From: Lachnospiraceae bacterium
GTDB taxonomy: Bacteria; Bacillota_A; Clostridia; Lachnospirales; Lachnospiraceae
Direction: 5' to 3'
Length of the DNA stretch: 10,978 bases
NCBI GenBank assembly: GCA_017620345.1
Contig: JAFZQP010000007.1
Coordinates: 1 to 10,978, forward strand
Part shown: piece by piece, positions 1-7,122 of the stretch
How the letters are laid out: the number at the start of each line of letters is the position of its first letter
How positions within the stretch are numbered: position 1 is the first letter of the stretch
Program-made: the position numbers and the translations under genes
The notes under the pieces: generated by a model
Databases searched by the model: none
What the model was told of the DNA's origin: nothing
The model's input: the letters and a program-made list of their open reading frames with translations, nothing else

Positions 1-215
1 CCGTTGATGGGACCTGCACCGGCGATCGATGAGAAGTGATGTCCCATGAGTACTGCAGGCTTTGCAGCAACATAGTCAACACCATCCTCCATTTCTACAG
101 CCGGAGTCTTCTTTGTAGGGTCAATGCCCCACTGTTTTGCAAGCCATGAGCCATAGTAGACATAGCCTATGACGAGCAAAACGATAGCTGCGATGATAAT
201 AAATAATGCTGTCAT
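1..215 (-). CDS. cstA: CstA-family peptide/pyruvate transporter, N-terminal fragment
   Basis: Only the first 71 codons lie in the window; the gene continues past the left edge. The protein is a multi-pass inner-membrane transporter of the carbon starvation CstA/BtsT family, whose studied members import peptides or pyruvate. Visible evidence is an initial hydrophobic segment (about residues 3-19), then a YYGSWLAKQWGIDP stretch, a DGVDYV motif and the very characteristic GHHFSSIAGAGPI block near residues 53-65, all in the family order. The start at 215 is preceded on the minus strand by a strong GGAGGAG ribosome binding site at 221-227 with good spacing. It follows the 163-residue hypothetical gene by 25 bp on the same strand, so the two are very probably one transcript with the promoter upstream of that gene. 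Substrate cannot be told from this fragment. Confidence 0.9.
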   Translation of the reverse strand, partial: MTALFIIIAAIVLLVIGYVYYGSWLAKQWGIDPTKKTPAVEMEDGVDYVAAKPAVLMGHHFSSIAGAGPIN

Positions 216-240
216 GTTTTCTCCTCCCTATAATGAAGTC

Positions 241-732
241 TTACAATATATTGCCAACAAGCTTCTTAAGGCTCTGACCCTGATGATTGTAAAAGGCCCT
301 GCCCGAAGAACACTCGATCGCAACCAGTCTGTAGTTGCTCCAACCCCAAAAGCCCCATTTATAGCTCTTGTAGTGTCGCGTCTTTCTGATCTGCTTCCTG
401 ACGTTATCTTCTATCGTATCCGAAACTATGATAAGCGTAACATCCGTACTTCTGTGACCGGATCCCGGATTTGCCCGCGAAAGCCCGCGTTCCCACGCAA
501 GAGCATCCAGTCTGTCAAATGAATCACGATCAAGCCTGTCGCATTTTGCGAAAAAAACGTATTCGTTCATGTTGACATCGGCAACCTTTGCGGCCTTTAT
601 AAGATAATACTGCTCGCTGTGCGACATAAAAGTCGCTTCGGCAACAAAAGGCGCCTCAGGGGATTCGGCATTAACGTTATAATAATTCTTAAACAAAGGA
701 AGAATGGCAGCCAGTACTTCGTCTACCGTCAT
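241..732 (-). CDS. Uncharacterised 163-residue protein encoded directly upstream of cstA
   Basis: No function is recognised. The product is soluble-looking, with no signal peptide or membrane segment. The first half (residues about 5-75) has an N-terminal helix, then a strand-rich stretch containing FMSHSEQYYL and MNEYVFFAKCDRLD. The second half has a hydrophobic strand (TLIIVSD), a basic helix (about residues 108-122, rich in Arg/Lys) and a striking aromatic cluster SYKWGFWGWSNYRLVAIE at about 122-139. The pattern loosely recalls a small family I associate with DUF8052, but I am not certain of that. The start at 732 is supported by a purine-rich AGGATAGGGAT sequence just upstream. A sigma-A-like promoter lies about 75 bp further up. 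cstA begins 25 bp after its stop codon, so co-expression with the transporter is likely; an accessory or regulatory link to CstA is inference from position only. Confidence 0.75.
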   Translation of the reverse strand: MTVDEVLAAILPLFKNYYNVNAESPEAPFVAEATFMSHSEQYYLIKAAKVADVNMNEYVFFAKCDRLDRDSFDRLDALAWERGLSRANPGSGHRSTDVTLIIVSDTIEDNVRKQIRKTRHYKSYKWGFWGWSNYRLVAIECSSGRAFYNHQGQSLKKLVGNIL

Positions 733-815
733 ATGATCCCTATCCTGTATCTAATATACAATATTACATCATCTGCTCTACAAAATCTAGCGCTATTTCA
801 AAAAACATCCACTAT

Positions 816-844
816 ATAATAGAACTTAATCGTTATCTGTTCAA
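816..844 (-). promoter_or_regulatory. Candidate sigma-A promoter for the hypothetical-cstA transcript
   Basis: On the minus strand there is TTGAAC (839-844), a 17-bp spacer, then TATTAT (816-821). This predicts a transcript start near 809 and a leader of roughly 75 nt before the start codon at 732. A small 5-bp hairpin (TGTAT/ATACA, 746-760) sits just ahead of the ribosome binding site. The call rests on consensus match and spacing only. Confidence 0.45.
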
Positions 845-875
845 GTATTTTTTTTAACCTGATGCTCCGCATCCC

Positions 876-904
876 TTGCACATGGTTGTTATTATAAGTA
901 AAAT
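876..904 (+). promoter_or_regulatory. Weak candidate promoter for the SGNH/MBOAT pair
   Basis: On the plus strand TTGCAC (876-881) is followed after 17 bp by TAAAAT (899-904). If used, transcription would begin near 911, immediately at the ATG at 912, giving a leaderless message. None of the possible start codons (TTG 876, ATG 882, 903 or 912) has a convincing ribosome binding site, which is compatible with this but does not prove it. A plus-strand TATAAT at 815-820 is an alternative -10 but lacks a -35. Confidence 0.25.
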
Positions 905-911
905 GTATCTT

Positions 912-1946
912 ATGCATACCGTCTGGCATTTGATAAAAAAAATATCGGGATGGCTTGCGGCAATTCTGATCGCCGTTCTTATCTGCGACCTTGCATGTTT
1001 TGCGTTCTATGATCCGTGCCAGGAGCTGACGCGTCATGGCGGGGCAACAACGGGCTATCTTCTTCCGAACAGTCACGGAGTATACGGCCTTGAAGGATAC
1101 TGTATAGCAAATATAGATCCGTACGGCTATGTGAACCGCGATATGCCGCGCTCTGATGATTACTGTGTCGTTGCAGGCGCATCACATACCGAGGGACTGT
1201 TTATCCCCGCCGAAGCACGATACAGTGACCTTCTAAATGATGCGATGTATGATGACGGAAAACTCCATGTCATAAATATAGGAAAAAGCGGAAATTATTT
1301 TTCGGTCGTACTGCAGCATCTTGACGGGATCCTCGGTGAATTTCCCGATGCCAAAGCACTCATAATCGAGACGGATTCACTCTGTTACGATACAAAAGCA
1401 CTTTACGATTCGATGATACAGGAAGGCTATGATCCGAATGAGACCGCTTCAGCTCTTACCGGTTCCATGTCAGGTTCCGGCCGCCTTGTCATAAAGGCCA
1501 AGCAGGCTCTCCCGCTCCTTCGTTTAATACATAAGCAATACTATACATATCTTGAATCGATCCAGGAAAAGAGCGATTCGGATATACTTGATCCCGTTTT
1601 CTGGAAAGGTGAGTTTGACGGTGATTTTGAAACCGCACTTGATGACCTGATGAAGTATATAAGAAGTAAAACCGATATGCAGATCATCATACTCTACCAC
1701 CCCGCTGTAAAGCTTGAGGCGGACGGATCAATGACATTTCCGACAAACAATGCGGAACCATACTATGAGAAAATCTGCAAGGACAACGGCATTGATTTCG
1801 TGGACATGACCCCTGTCTTCAAAAAAGCCTATGAAGAAGAACACGTGATCCCTTACGGTTTTTCCAATACTACTCCGGGTGACGGACATATGAACAAAAG
1901 AGCTCATCAGATGATAGCCGAAGAACTGGAAAAGGTGCTGAAATGA
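912..1946 (+). CDS. Membrane-anchored SGNH-hydrolase-like (AlgX/AlgJ/DltD-type) O-acylation protein
   Basis: From the ATG at 912 the product has 344 residues. Residues 1-10 are a short basic tail and about 11-32 an uncleaved hydrophobic anchor, placing the rest outside the membrane. The SGNH features are a nucleophile block GASHTEG (Ser91), a Gly block NIGKSGN (122-128), a strand ALIIETDS in the block III position without the usual GxND, and a C-terminal DGHMN block (Asp324, His326) supplying the catalytic Asp and His, as in ALGX-type proteins. In known systems such proteins work with an MBOAT partner to move acyl groups onto exported glycopolymers. Its stop codon overlaps the MBOAT start (ATGA), so translation is coupled. 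The start is uncertain: in-frame TTG 876, ATG 882 and ATG 903 exist, none with a clear ribosome binding site; 912 gives the most natural signal anchor. Acyl donor and acceptor are unknown, and an esterase role is possible. Confidence 0.75.
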   Translation: MHTVWHLIKKISGWLAAILIAVLICDLACFAFYDPCQELTRHGGATTGYLLPNSHGVYGLEGYCIANIDPYGYVNRDMPRSDDYCVVAGASHTEGLFIPAEARYSDLLNDAMYDDGKLHVINIGKSGNYFSVVLQHLDGILGEFPDAKALIIETDSLCYDTKALYDSMIQEGYDPNETASALTGSMSGSGRLVIKAKQALPLLRLIHKQYYTYLESIQEKSDSDILDPVFWKGEFDGDFETALDDLMKYIRSKTDMQIIILYHPAVKLEADGSMTFPTNNAEPYYEKICKDNGIDFVDMTPVFKKAYEEEHVIPYGFSNTTPGDGHMNKRAHQMIAEELEKVLK

Positions 1947-3241
1947 TGCAAAGCGTCCCGAAAACAAAGACGGAAAACATCATACTGCTCATTGCATGTT
2001 ATGCGTTCTATGCATTCTTTGACCTGCGAGGACTCATTATACTCATCGCTCTGTCAGTCTTTACATACGTTGGCGGAAAGAACATAAACGACAGCGTCAA
2101 AGCCGGTGACGGAATGCGTGCACGCATGTATCTTGCCATGTTTATTACGACACAGATAGGGCTTCTGTGTTTCTTTAAATATACCCAGGCTCCTCTCCCC
2201 GTCGGCATGTCATTCTATATACTTATGGCAATAAGTTTCCTTGTCGACTGCCGGAGGGGACATTTCAGCAGTTTCCCGTCGATCGTTGAAGTACTGATCT
2301 TCATCAGCTTTTTCCCGACGATCCTGTCGGGCCCCATACTGAAGGCGCACGAGTTCATACCTCAGATATCAGCAAGACAGAAGATCTCAAAAGAACGTCT
2401 TTCGCGCGGTCTGTGGCTCATTGTGATCGGCCTGTTCGCAAAACTCTGCCTGGCTGACAGACTTGGCGTAGCGGTCGATAAGGTGTACGCTGCCCCTCTT
2501 GTGTTTTCCGGACCGACGCTTTTTGTGACCTCGATCGGTTACTCTCTGCAGCTGTTCTTCGATTTTGCCGGATATTCGAACATGGCTATAGGCGTTGCAA
2601 CGATACTCGGATTCGATATAAGCGCGAACTTCAATCTTCCTTATATGGCAACGGATCCTTCGCAGTTCTGGAACAGATGGCATATCAGTCTGTCATCGTG
2701 GCTGAAGGAATATGTCTATATTCCGCTCGGCGGCAGCCGAAGCGGAAAAGCACGTACGTATATCAACATCCTGCTCGTTATGATCGTAAGCGGTCTCTGG
2801 CACGGATCAACTGTAAACTTCCTGATATGGGGGATACTCCATGGACTGGGACAGATCTTCCATCGCCTGATCTTCGGAAATAAAAAGGGAGCGCCTGCAT
2901 CAAAAGCATGGCGCATCCCTTCAATGATATTCAATTTCCTGTTCATAAACTTTCTGTGGATACCGTTTCGCGCACAGACTCTTTCGGATACATGGATCAT
3001 AATAAAACGTATCATGACTTTTGCCGAAGGTGCATCGTATTTCTATGTGTACACGTTCATATTCGGTATCATGCTGCTCATCATACAATTCATCGCGGCA
3101 AGATTTAATGACGGAAACGATCCGATAAAACCTCTTCCGTTTGACAGACTGTACGCGCGTGTGATCTTCTGCGTCCTTATAATAGCTACCGCAATGTTCG
3201 CATATTTCGGAAACGGCGCATTCATTTACTCGCAGTTCTAG
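1943..3241 (+). CDS. MBOAT-family membrane O-acyltransferase
   Basis: A 432-residue polytopic membrane protein of the AlgI/DltB branch of MBOAT acyltransferases, which pass acyl groups from a cytoplasmic donor across the membrane to a surface polymer. Diagnostic motifs are PVGMSFYI (86-93), FDFAGYSNMAIG (206-217), RWHISLSSWLKEYVYIPLGG (245-264, with His247) and SGLWHGSTVNFLIWG (283-297), whose His287 is the expected catalytic histidine. It starts at hydrophobic segment IILLIACYAFYAFF and lacks the extra first membrane helix of many family members (usually about 460-500 residues), so it is slightly short but all core motifs are intact. The start overlaps the stop of the preceding SGNH gene, with an AAAAGGTG binding site inside that gene. 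Its stop is 5 bp from the convergent apt stop and no terminator is seen. No polymer-synthesis genes adjoin it, so the substrate is open. Confidence 0.9.
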   Translation: MMQSVPKTKTENIILLIACYAFYAFFDLRGLIILIALSVFTYVGGKNINDSVKAGDGMRARMYLAMFITTQIGLLCFFKYTQAPLPVGMSFYILMAISFLVDCRRGHFSSFPSIVEVLIFISFFPTILSGPILKAHEFIPQISARQKISKERLSRGLWLIVIGLFAKLCLADRLGVAVDKVYAAPLVFSGPTLFVTSIGYSLQLFFDFAGYSNMAIGVATILGFDISANFNLPYMATDPSQFWNRWHISLSSWLKEYVYIPLGGSRSGKARTYINILLVMIVSGLWHGSTVNFLIWGILHGLGQIFHRLIFGNKKGAPASKAWRIPSMIFNFLFINFLWIPFRAQTLSDTWIIIKRIMTFAEGASYFYVYTFIFGIMLLIIQFIAARFNDGNDPIKPLPFDRLYARVIFCVLIIATAMFAYFGNGAFIYSQF

Positions 3242-3246
3242 CCATC

Positions 3247-3777
3247 TTACTTGCCATCATATACGATCGCGGATGAAACATCATATTTCTTTAACCTGTC
3301 CCGTCCATGAAGGCCGGCAAGTTCCATAAGAAAGCATATCTTAACGACACTGCCGCCCAACTGTTCAACAAGCTTTGCTATTGCTTCAACCGTTCCTCCC
3401 GTAGCGATAAGATCGTCGATGATCACGACTTTATGGCCGTTTGATATCGAATCGTCATGAAGATGTATCGAGGCTGTTCCGTATTCGAGCTCATATTCCA
3501 TCGAAACGGTACTTCGCGGAAGCTTCCCCGGCTTTCGTGCCGGAATGAAAGGTTTGTGAAACAGATATGAAAGTACTGCGCCGAATATGAATCCTCTCGC
3601 CTCAGCACCGACTATCACGTCAAAATCAACATCCTTCAGCATATCCACATATGCATCAACCGCAAGTTTCAGCCCGTCGGCATCCGCAAGTACACTCGTA
3701 ATATCACGGAATATGATCCCCTTTTCGGGAAAATCGGGAATACTTGTTACATATTCTTCAAGTTTCTTTATTGCCAT
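3247..3777 (-). CDS. apt: Adenine phosphoribosyltransferase
   Basis: A 176-residue cytoplasmic enzyme that makes AMP and pyrophosphate from adenine and PRPP (purine salvage). Normal bacterial Apt length. The N-terminal IPDFPEKGIIFRDIT stretch (13-27) is the Apt hood/base-recognition signature; GAEARGFIFG (57-66) and ARKPGKLP (80-87) are the family's conserved loops; the PRPP-binding motif VVIIDDLIATGGT occupies 117-129 with the acidic pair Asp121-Asp122. The start at 3777 is set by an AGAGGTAG binding site that overlaps the end of dfx, 3 bp upstream, so it is translationally linked to dfx. It is the last gene of the rluF-ligA-metA-dfx-apt run. No hairpin terminator follows and the convergent MBOAT gene ends 5 bp away. 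Confidence 0.97.
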   Translation of the reverse strand: MAIKKLEEYVTSIPDFPEKGIIFRDITSVLADADGLKLAVDAYVDMLKDVDFDVIVGAEARGFIFGAVLSYLFHKPFIPARKPGKLPRSTVSMEYELEYGTASIHLHDDSISNGHKVVIIDDLIATGGTVEAIAKLVEQLGGSVVKICFLMELAGLHGRDRLKKYDVSSAIVYDGK

Positions 3778-3780
3778 GAT

Positions 3781-4161
3781 CTACCTCTTCGACTGCCACA
3801 GGCTGTGAAGATTGCAATAAGCATATGCGCAGACGACTTCGTCACCGTCCGTGATCGCAAACTTCGCAGTAGGAGCATCTCCGGCTTTAAGTGCCTTTCT
3901 CTGATTTCCGGACTTTGTCTCAAGTGCTATCCACTCAATAAAGTGTTCCGGAAGCATCGGATGATCCACTTCTCCAACCGTAACAGTTACCAGGTTCCCT
4001 TCAACTTTAACAACAGGAACATGCTTTTCAACAGCACCGTCACTTGTTCCGGGTACTATCTCCTGCATTGCCTCTCCGCAGCAGATAACAGGCACGCCTG
4101 TCCCCTTTACTATCGCAACTATCTGACCGCAATGTGCACAACGATAAAACTTCATTCCCAT
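3781..4161 (-). CDS. dfx: Desulfoferrodoxin (two-iron superoxide reductase)
   Basis: A 126-residue cytoplasmic non-haem iron protein that reduces superoxide to hydrogen peroxide in anaerobes. All expected ligands are visible. The N-terminal desulforedoxin-like FeCys4 site is Cys8, Cys11, Cys27 and Cys28. The C-terminal catalytic Fe(His4Cys) centre is His47 in EKHVP, His67 and His73 in GEVDHPMLPEHFIEW, and Cys116 and His119 in CNLH. The Glu-Lys pair before His47, which in studied enzymes lies at the active site, is present. The open frame extends upstream to 4248 inside metA, but the ATG at 4161 follows an AAAGGAGA binding site with 7-nt spacing and begins exactly where the family begins. Rubredoxin would be the usual electron donor; none is in the window. 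It lies 58 bp after metA and 3 bp before apt. Confidence 0.96.
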   Translation of the reverse strand: MGMKFYRCAHCGQIVAIVKGTGVPVICCGEAMQEIVPGTSDGAVEKHVPVVKVEGNLVTVTVGEVDHPMLPEHFIEWIALETKSGNQRKALKAGDAPTAKFAITDGDEVVCAYAYCNLHSLWQSKR

Positions 4162-4219
4162 GGTAATGTCTCCTTTCTTCTCCAAAGACTTCTGTTTATT
4201 AATCTTATCACATCGTCCC

Positions 4220-5143
4220 TTATTTGGCACCGATGGAATTGATCTCATAAGGTGTACTCTGATATACGTAATAGTTCAGCCAGTTCGTGTACAGGAGCTG
4301 TCCAGTCGACCTCCAGTTAACGACAGGCTGTGCTGCCGGATCATCGCCGGGGAAATAATTCTTCGGGATCTGCGGATCCATGCCCTTATCAAGATCCCTC
4401 TTATACTCATTGGCAAGTGTGTCCGCATCATATTCCGCATGGCATGTCACGAAAAACCGGCGTGAATCAAGAGTCTTGACTATAGTGACTCCTGCCTCAT
4501 CCGAATCGGCCATGATCTCCAGTTCGGCGATATCCCTTATCTGCTCATGCGTAACGTATATCTCCCTTGACTGCGGTGCGTAGAACACATCATCAAATCC
4601 CCTGAAAAGCGGCGAGTGCGGCTTGAGAACTCTGTGGGCATATATTCCAGACAGTTTCGTGTCATAGAACTTGTGTCTTATGCCATAGAAGTAATAGAAC
4701 GCCGCATATGCACCCCAGCACAGATAATATGTACAGTGAACATGAGTCGTTGTCCAATCCATTATCGCGCACAGCTCATCCCAGTATGCAACATCCTCGT
4801 AATCTACATGCTCAAGCGGCGCACCTGTTATTATCATTCCATCAAACTTACGGTCTTTTACTTTGTCAAATGTCGTATAGAAGCTGTCCAGATGTGTCGC
4901 ATCGACATGCGTCGGTGTGTAGCTTGCCGTCTGAAGCAGTTCGATGTTTACCTGAAGCGGTGAATTGGACAGTTTGCGAAGGAGCTGTGTCTCCGTCACT
5001 TCCTTTGTAGGCATCAGGTTAAGTATCAGCACGTTAAGAGGACGAATATCCTGATGCATGGCACGAAACTCTGTCATGACAAATATGTTTTCATTTTCAA
5101 GTATCGCCTGCGCAGGCAGCGAATCCTGTATTTTAATAGGCAT
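4220..5143 (-). CDS. metA: Homoserine O-acetyltransferase (MetA type)
   Basis: A 307-residue cytoplasmic enzyme acylating L-homoserine, the first committed step of methionine synthesis. The class-I glutamine-amidotransferase-like fold is evident: nucleophile Cys142 in LCWGAYAA, and His235/Glu237 in CHAEYD complete the triad described for the Bacillus cereus enzyme, at identical positions. Residue 111 is Glu (GAPLEHV); in characterised MetA proteins Glu here selects acetyl-CoA and Gly selects succinyl-CoA, so this is probably an acetyltransferase despite the common name homoserine O-succinyltransferase. Start at 5143 is supported by an AAGGAGA site. It lies 17 bp downstream of ligA and 58 bp upstream of dfx. 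No SAM riboswitch or T-box can fit directly before it, so its expression is probably set by the operon promoter. Confidence 0.95.
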   Translation of the reverse strand: MPIKIQDSLPAQAILENENIFVMTEFRAMHQDIRPLNVLILNLMPTKEVTETQLLRKLSNSPLQVNIELLQTASYTPTHVDATHLDSFYTTFDKVKDRKFDGMIITGAPLEHVDYEDVAYWDELCAIMDWTTTHVHCTYYLCWGAYAAFYYFYGIRHKFYDTKLSGIYAHRVLKPHSPLFRGFDDVFYAPQSREIYVTHEQIRDIAELEIMADSDEAGVTIVKTLDSRRFFVTCHAEYDADTLANEYKRDLDKGMDPQIPKNYFPGDDPAAQPVVNWRSTGQLLYTNWLNYYVYQSTPYEINSIGAK

Positions 5144-5160
5144 CTTCCGTCTCCTTCGTA

Positions 5161-7122
5161 TTAATCGTCCCCAAGAAACTCTTTTATAAAATCATCTTCT
5201 GAGATTATCCTGACACCAAGTTCCCTTGCTTTTTTGTTCTTGGATGAGGACGATGTTATATCATTATTTATCAGGCAGGTTGTATTGGCACTTACGGATC
5301 CTGCAACCTTCCCGCCCATGTTTTCAATTATCTCCTTAAGTTCGTTCCTGTTCGAGTAGTTTTCAAGGGATCCGGTTATGACAAATGTCTTTCCCTCAAG
5401 GCGCGAAGCGTTTGCATTCCTTACCGGTTTTTCAATGTTAAGACACTCTACAAGGTCATCAACGATACGGTTGTTCTTTTCGCTGCCGAAATACTGCGTT
5501 ATGCTGCCGGCAATTATGTCGCCGATCCCTTCGATAGCCGATAACGTATCAGCATCGGCATTTCTTATACTCTCAAGGTCATGATCAAAATACCTGCACA
5601 ATACCTTGGCATTTGATGCACCGATATTTGGTATCCCGAGACTGTAGATCACTCTCGGAAGTGTTGTGGTGCGGCTTCTTTCGATACTTTCATGCATGTT
5701 TTCATATGATCTTTGACCAAAGCCGTCCATCGCACATATCTCATCCCTGAAACGATCCAGTTTATATATGTCGGCATACTCGTGTATCATACCTCTGCCG
5801 ATCAGTTTTTCAAGTGTTGCCTCGCTCATCCCGTCTATCTGCATCGCGTCGCGGCTGACGAACAGCGTAAAGCTCTTGATCATCTTGGCGCTGCATTCAC
5901 TGTTCGGGCATATCAGTGTCTTGGTCCCGTTATCGTTTGATATCGCGGTACTTTCTCCGCACGCCGGACATATATCCGGTATGGATACGTTTCCGCTTCG
6001 TGTGATGTTCTCCGCGATCTGCGGTATTATCATGTTTGCTTTGTACACGGTTATCGTATCCCCGATGCCAAGCTCAAGTGATTCTATCATACTGATATTG
6101 TGAACGCTGGCGCGGCTGACCGTCGTACCCTCGAGTTCCACGGGATCGAATATGGCGATCGGATTGATGAGACCTGTTCTTGACGGACTCCATTCGATCT
6201 CGCGAAGTATGGTCTGCCTTGTCTCATCCGCCCATTTGAACGCAATGGAATCTCTCGGAAATTTTGCTGTTCGGCCGAGAGACCGTGCATACTCAAGATC
6301 ATTGAGCGTAAGGACGAGTCCGTCGGATGGTATATCATTTTCCGCGATGCTTTCGGCAAAATGATCTATACATGCAGGAAGGGTTCCGGCGTTTACGATA
6401 TGGTATTCCACCACCGAAAATCCCTGTCTTCTCAGGAACTCAAACTGTTCCGATCTCTTGTTATCAAATGATACATTCTCTGCACTGACGAGATTGAAAG
6501 CGTAAAACCGGACATGCCTTGCGGCAGTCACCTCGCTGTTTAACTGCCTGACAGAGCCCGAACACAGATTTCTCGGATTCTTGTATCTGCTGTCGGCATC
6601 AGCTATCGTGTTGTTGATCTTTTCAAAATCACTGTACCCGATGACCGCTTCTCCCCTAAGGACAAGTTCACCTTTGAAAGGTATCTCGCCCGGCAGGTTT
6701 TCAAATGTTCTTGCGTTCGCGGTGATGACCTCCCCGATCTCTCCGTTACCTCTTGTCACGGCTTTTTCAAGCCTTCCTTCTCTGTAGGTAAGAACAATCG
6801 TAAGGCCGTCGAGCTTCCACGAAAGAAGTGCTTCATTGTTTCCAAGCCAGTCGGCAAGCGCCTGTCTGTCCTTCGTCTTATCAAGCGACAGCATCGGCGA
6901 AGCGTGCCGCTCCTTCGGCAGCTCATCCACCGATTCATATCCGACAGTCCGGGTAGGACTGTTGGCAAGCACTATCCCCGTTTCGGCCTCAAGATGAGTC
7001 AGTTCATCATATAATTTATCATACTCGAAGTTGCTCATGATCTCGGCATCATCGGCATAATATGCCTTTGAAGCTTCATTCAGGATCTTAACAAGTTCAT
7101 GTATTCTTGCCGCTTTTTCCAT
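5161..7122 (-). CDS. ligA: NAD-dependent DNA ligase, divergent LigA
   Basis: A 653-residue ligase sealing nicks with NAD+ as cofactor. Domains in order: Ia (1-60), adenylation domain with nucleophile Lys103 in WKLDG and Glu158 in LRGEAV, OB fold (about 300-375, ending near YKANMIIPQIAE), a four-Cys zinc finger (Cys385, 388, 405, 410), helix-hairpin-helix repeats (about 425-545) and a C-terminal BRCT domain (about 573-650). Complete and close to the usual 670 residues. Odd points: motif IV reads SDGLVLT where most LigA have DGVV-hydrophobic-Lys; the RGDG-type motif is RGNG; in domain Ia the His and first Asp of the NMN-binding set appear as Tyr22 and Asn31. From memory these substitutions recur in a Lachnospiraceae clade of LigA. 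Start at 7122 has an AAGGAGAG site and overlaps rluF by 26 bp; metA follows after 17 bp. Confidence 0.93.
   Translation of the reverse strand: MEKAARIHELVKILNEASKAYYADDAEIMSNFEYDKLYDELTHLEAETGIVLANSPTRTVGYESVDELPKERHASPMLSLDKTKDRQALADWLGNNEALLSWKLDGLTIVLTYREGRLEKAVTRGNGEIGEVITANARTFENLPGEIPFKGELVLRGEAVIGYSDFEKINNTIADADSRYKNPRNLCSGSVRQLNSEVTAARHVRFYAFNLVSAENVSFDNKRSEQFEFLRRQGFSVVEYHIVNAGTLPACIDHFAESIAENDIPSDGLVLTLNDLEYARSLGRTAKFPRDSIAFKWADETRQTILREIEWSPSRTGLINPIAIFDPVELEGTTVSRASVHNISMIESLELGIGDTITVYKANMIIPQIAENITRSGNVSIPDICPACGESTAISNDNGTKTLICPNSECSAKMIKSFTLFVSRDAMQIDGMSEATLEKLIGRGMIHEYADIYKLDRFRDEICAMDGFGQRSYENMHESIERSRTTTLPRVIYSLGIPNIGASNAKVLCRYFDHDLESIRNADADTLSAIEGIGDIIAGSITQYFGSEKNNRIVDDLVECLNIEKPVRNANASRLEGKTFVITGSLENYSNRNELKEIIENMGGKVAGSVSANTTCLINNDITSSSSKNKKARELGVRIISEDDFIKEFLGDD

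Noticed and set aside
169..522. 117-residue open frame on the plus strand opposite the hypothetical and cstA genes
   Set aside because: It crosses the cstA start and the intergenic gap, has low-complexity basic composition, and overlaps genes with good start signals.
815..820. Perfect TATAAT on the plus strand as the promoter of the SGNH gene
   Set aside because: No -35-like hexamer is found at 16-18 bp; the nearest candidate is spaced 13 bp. The same bases fit a minus-strand promoter better.
820..856. Run of eight T at 848-855 as a possible plus-strand terminator
   Set aside because: No stable hairpin precedes it; the nearby repeats do not pair, and no plus-strand gene ends there.
3805..4242. 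145-residue open frame on the plus strand opposite dfx
   Set aside because: It lies antisense to a desulfoferrodoxin with every metal ligand intact, has no recognisable motif and no ribosome binding site.
4162..4248. Upstream extension of the dfx reading frame into metA
   Set aside because: The ATG at 4161 has a well-spaced AAAGGAGA site and matches the family N-terminus; the extension has no binding site and overlaps metA.
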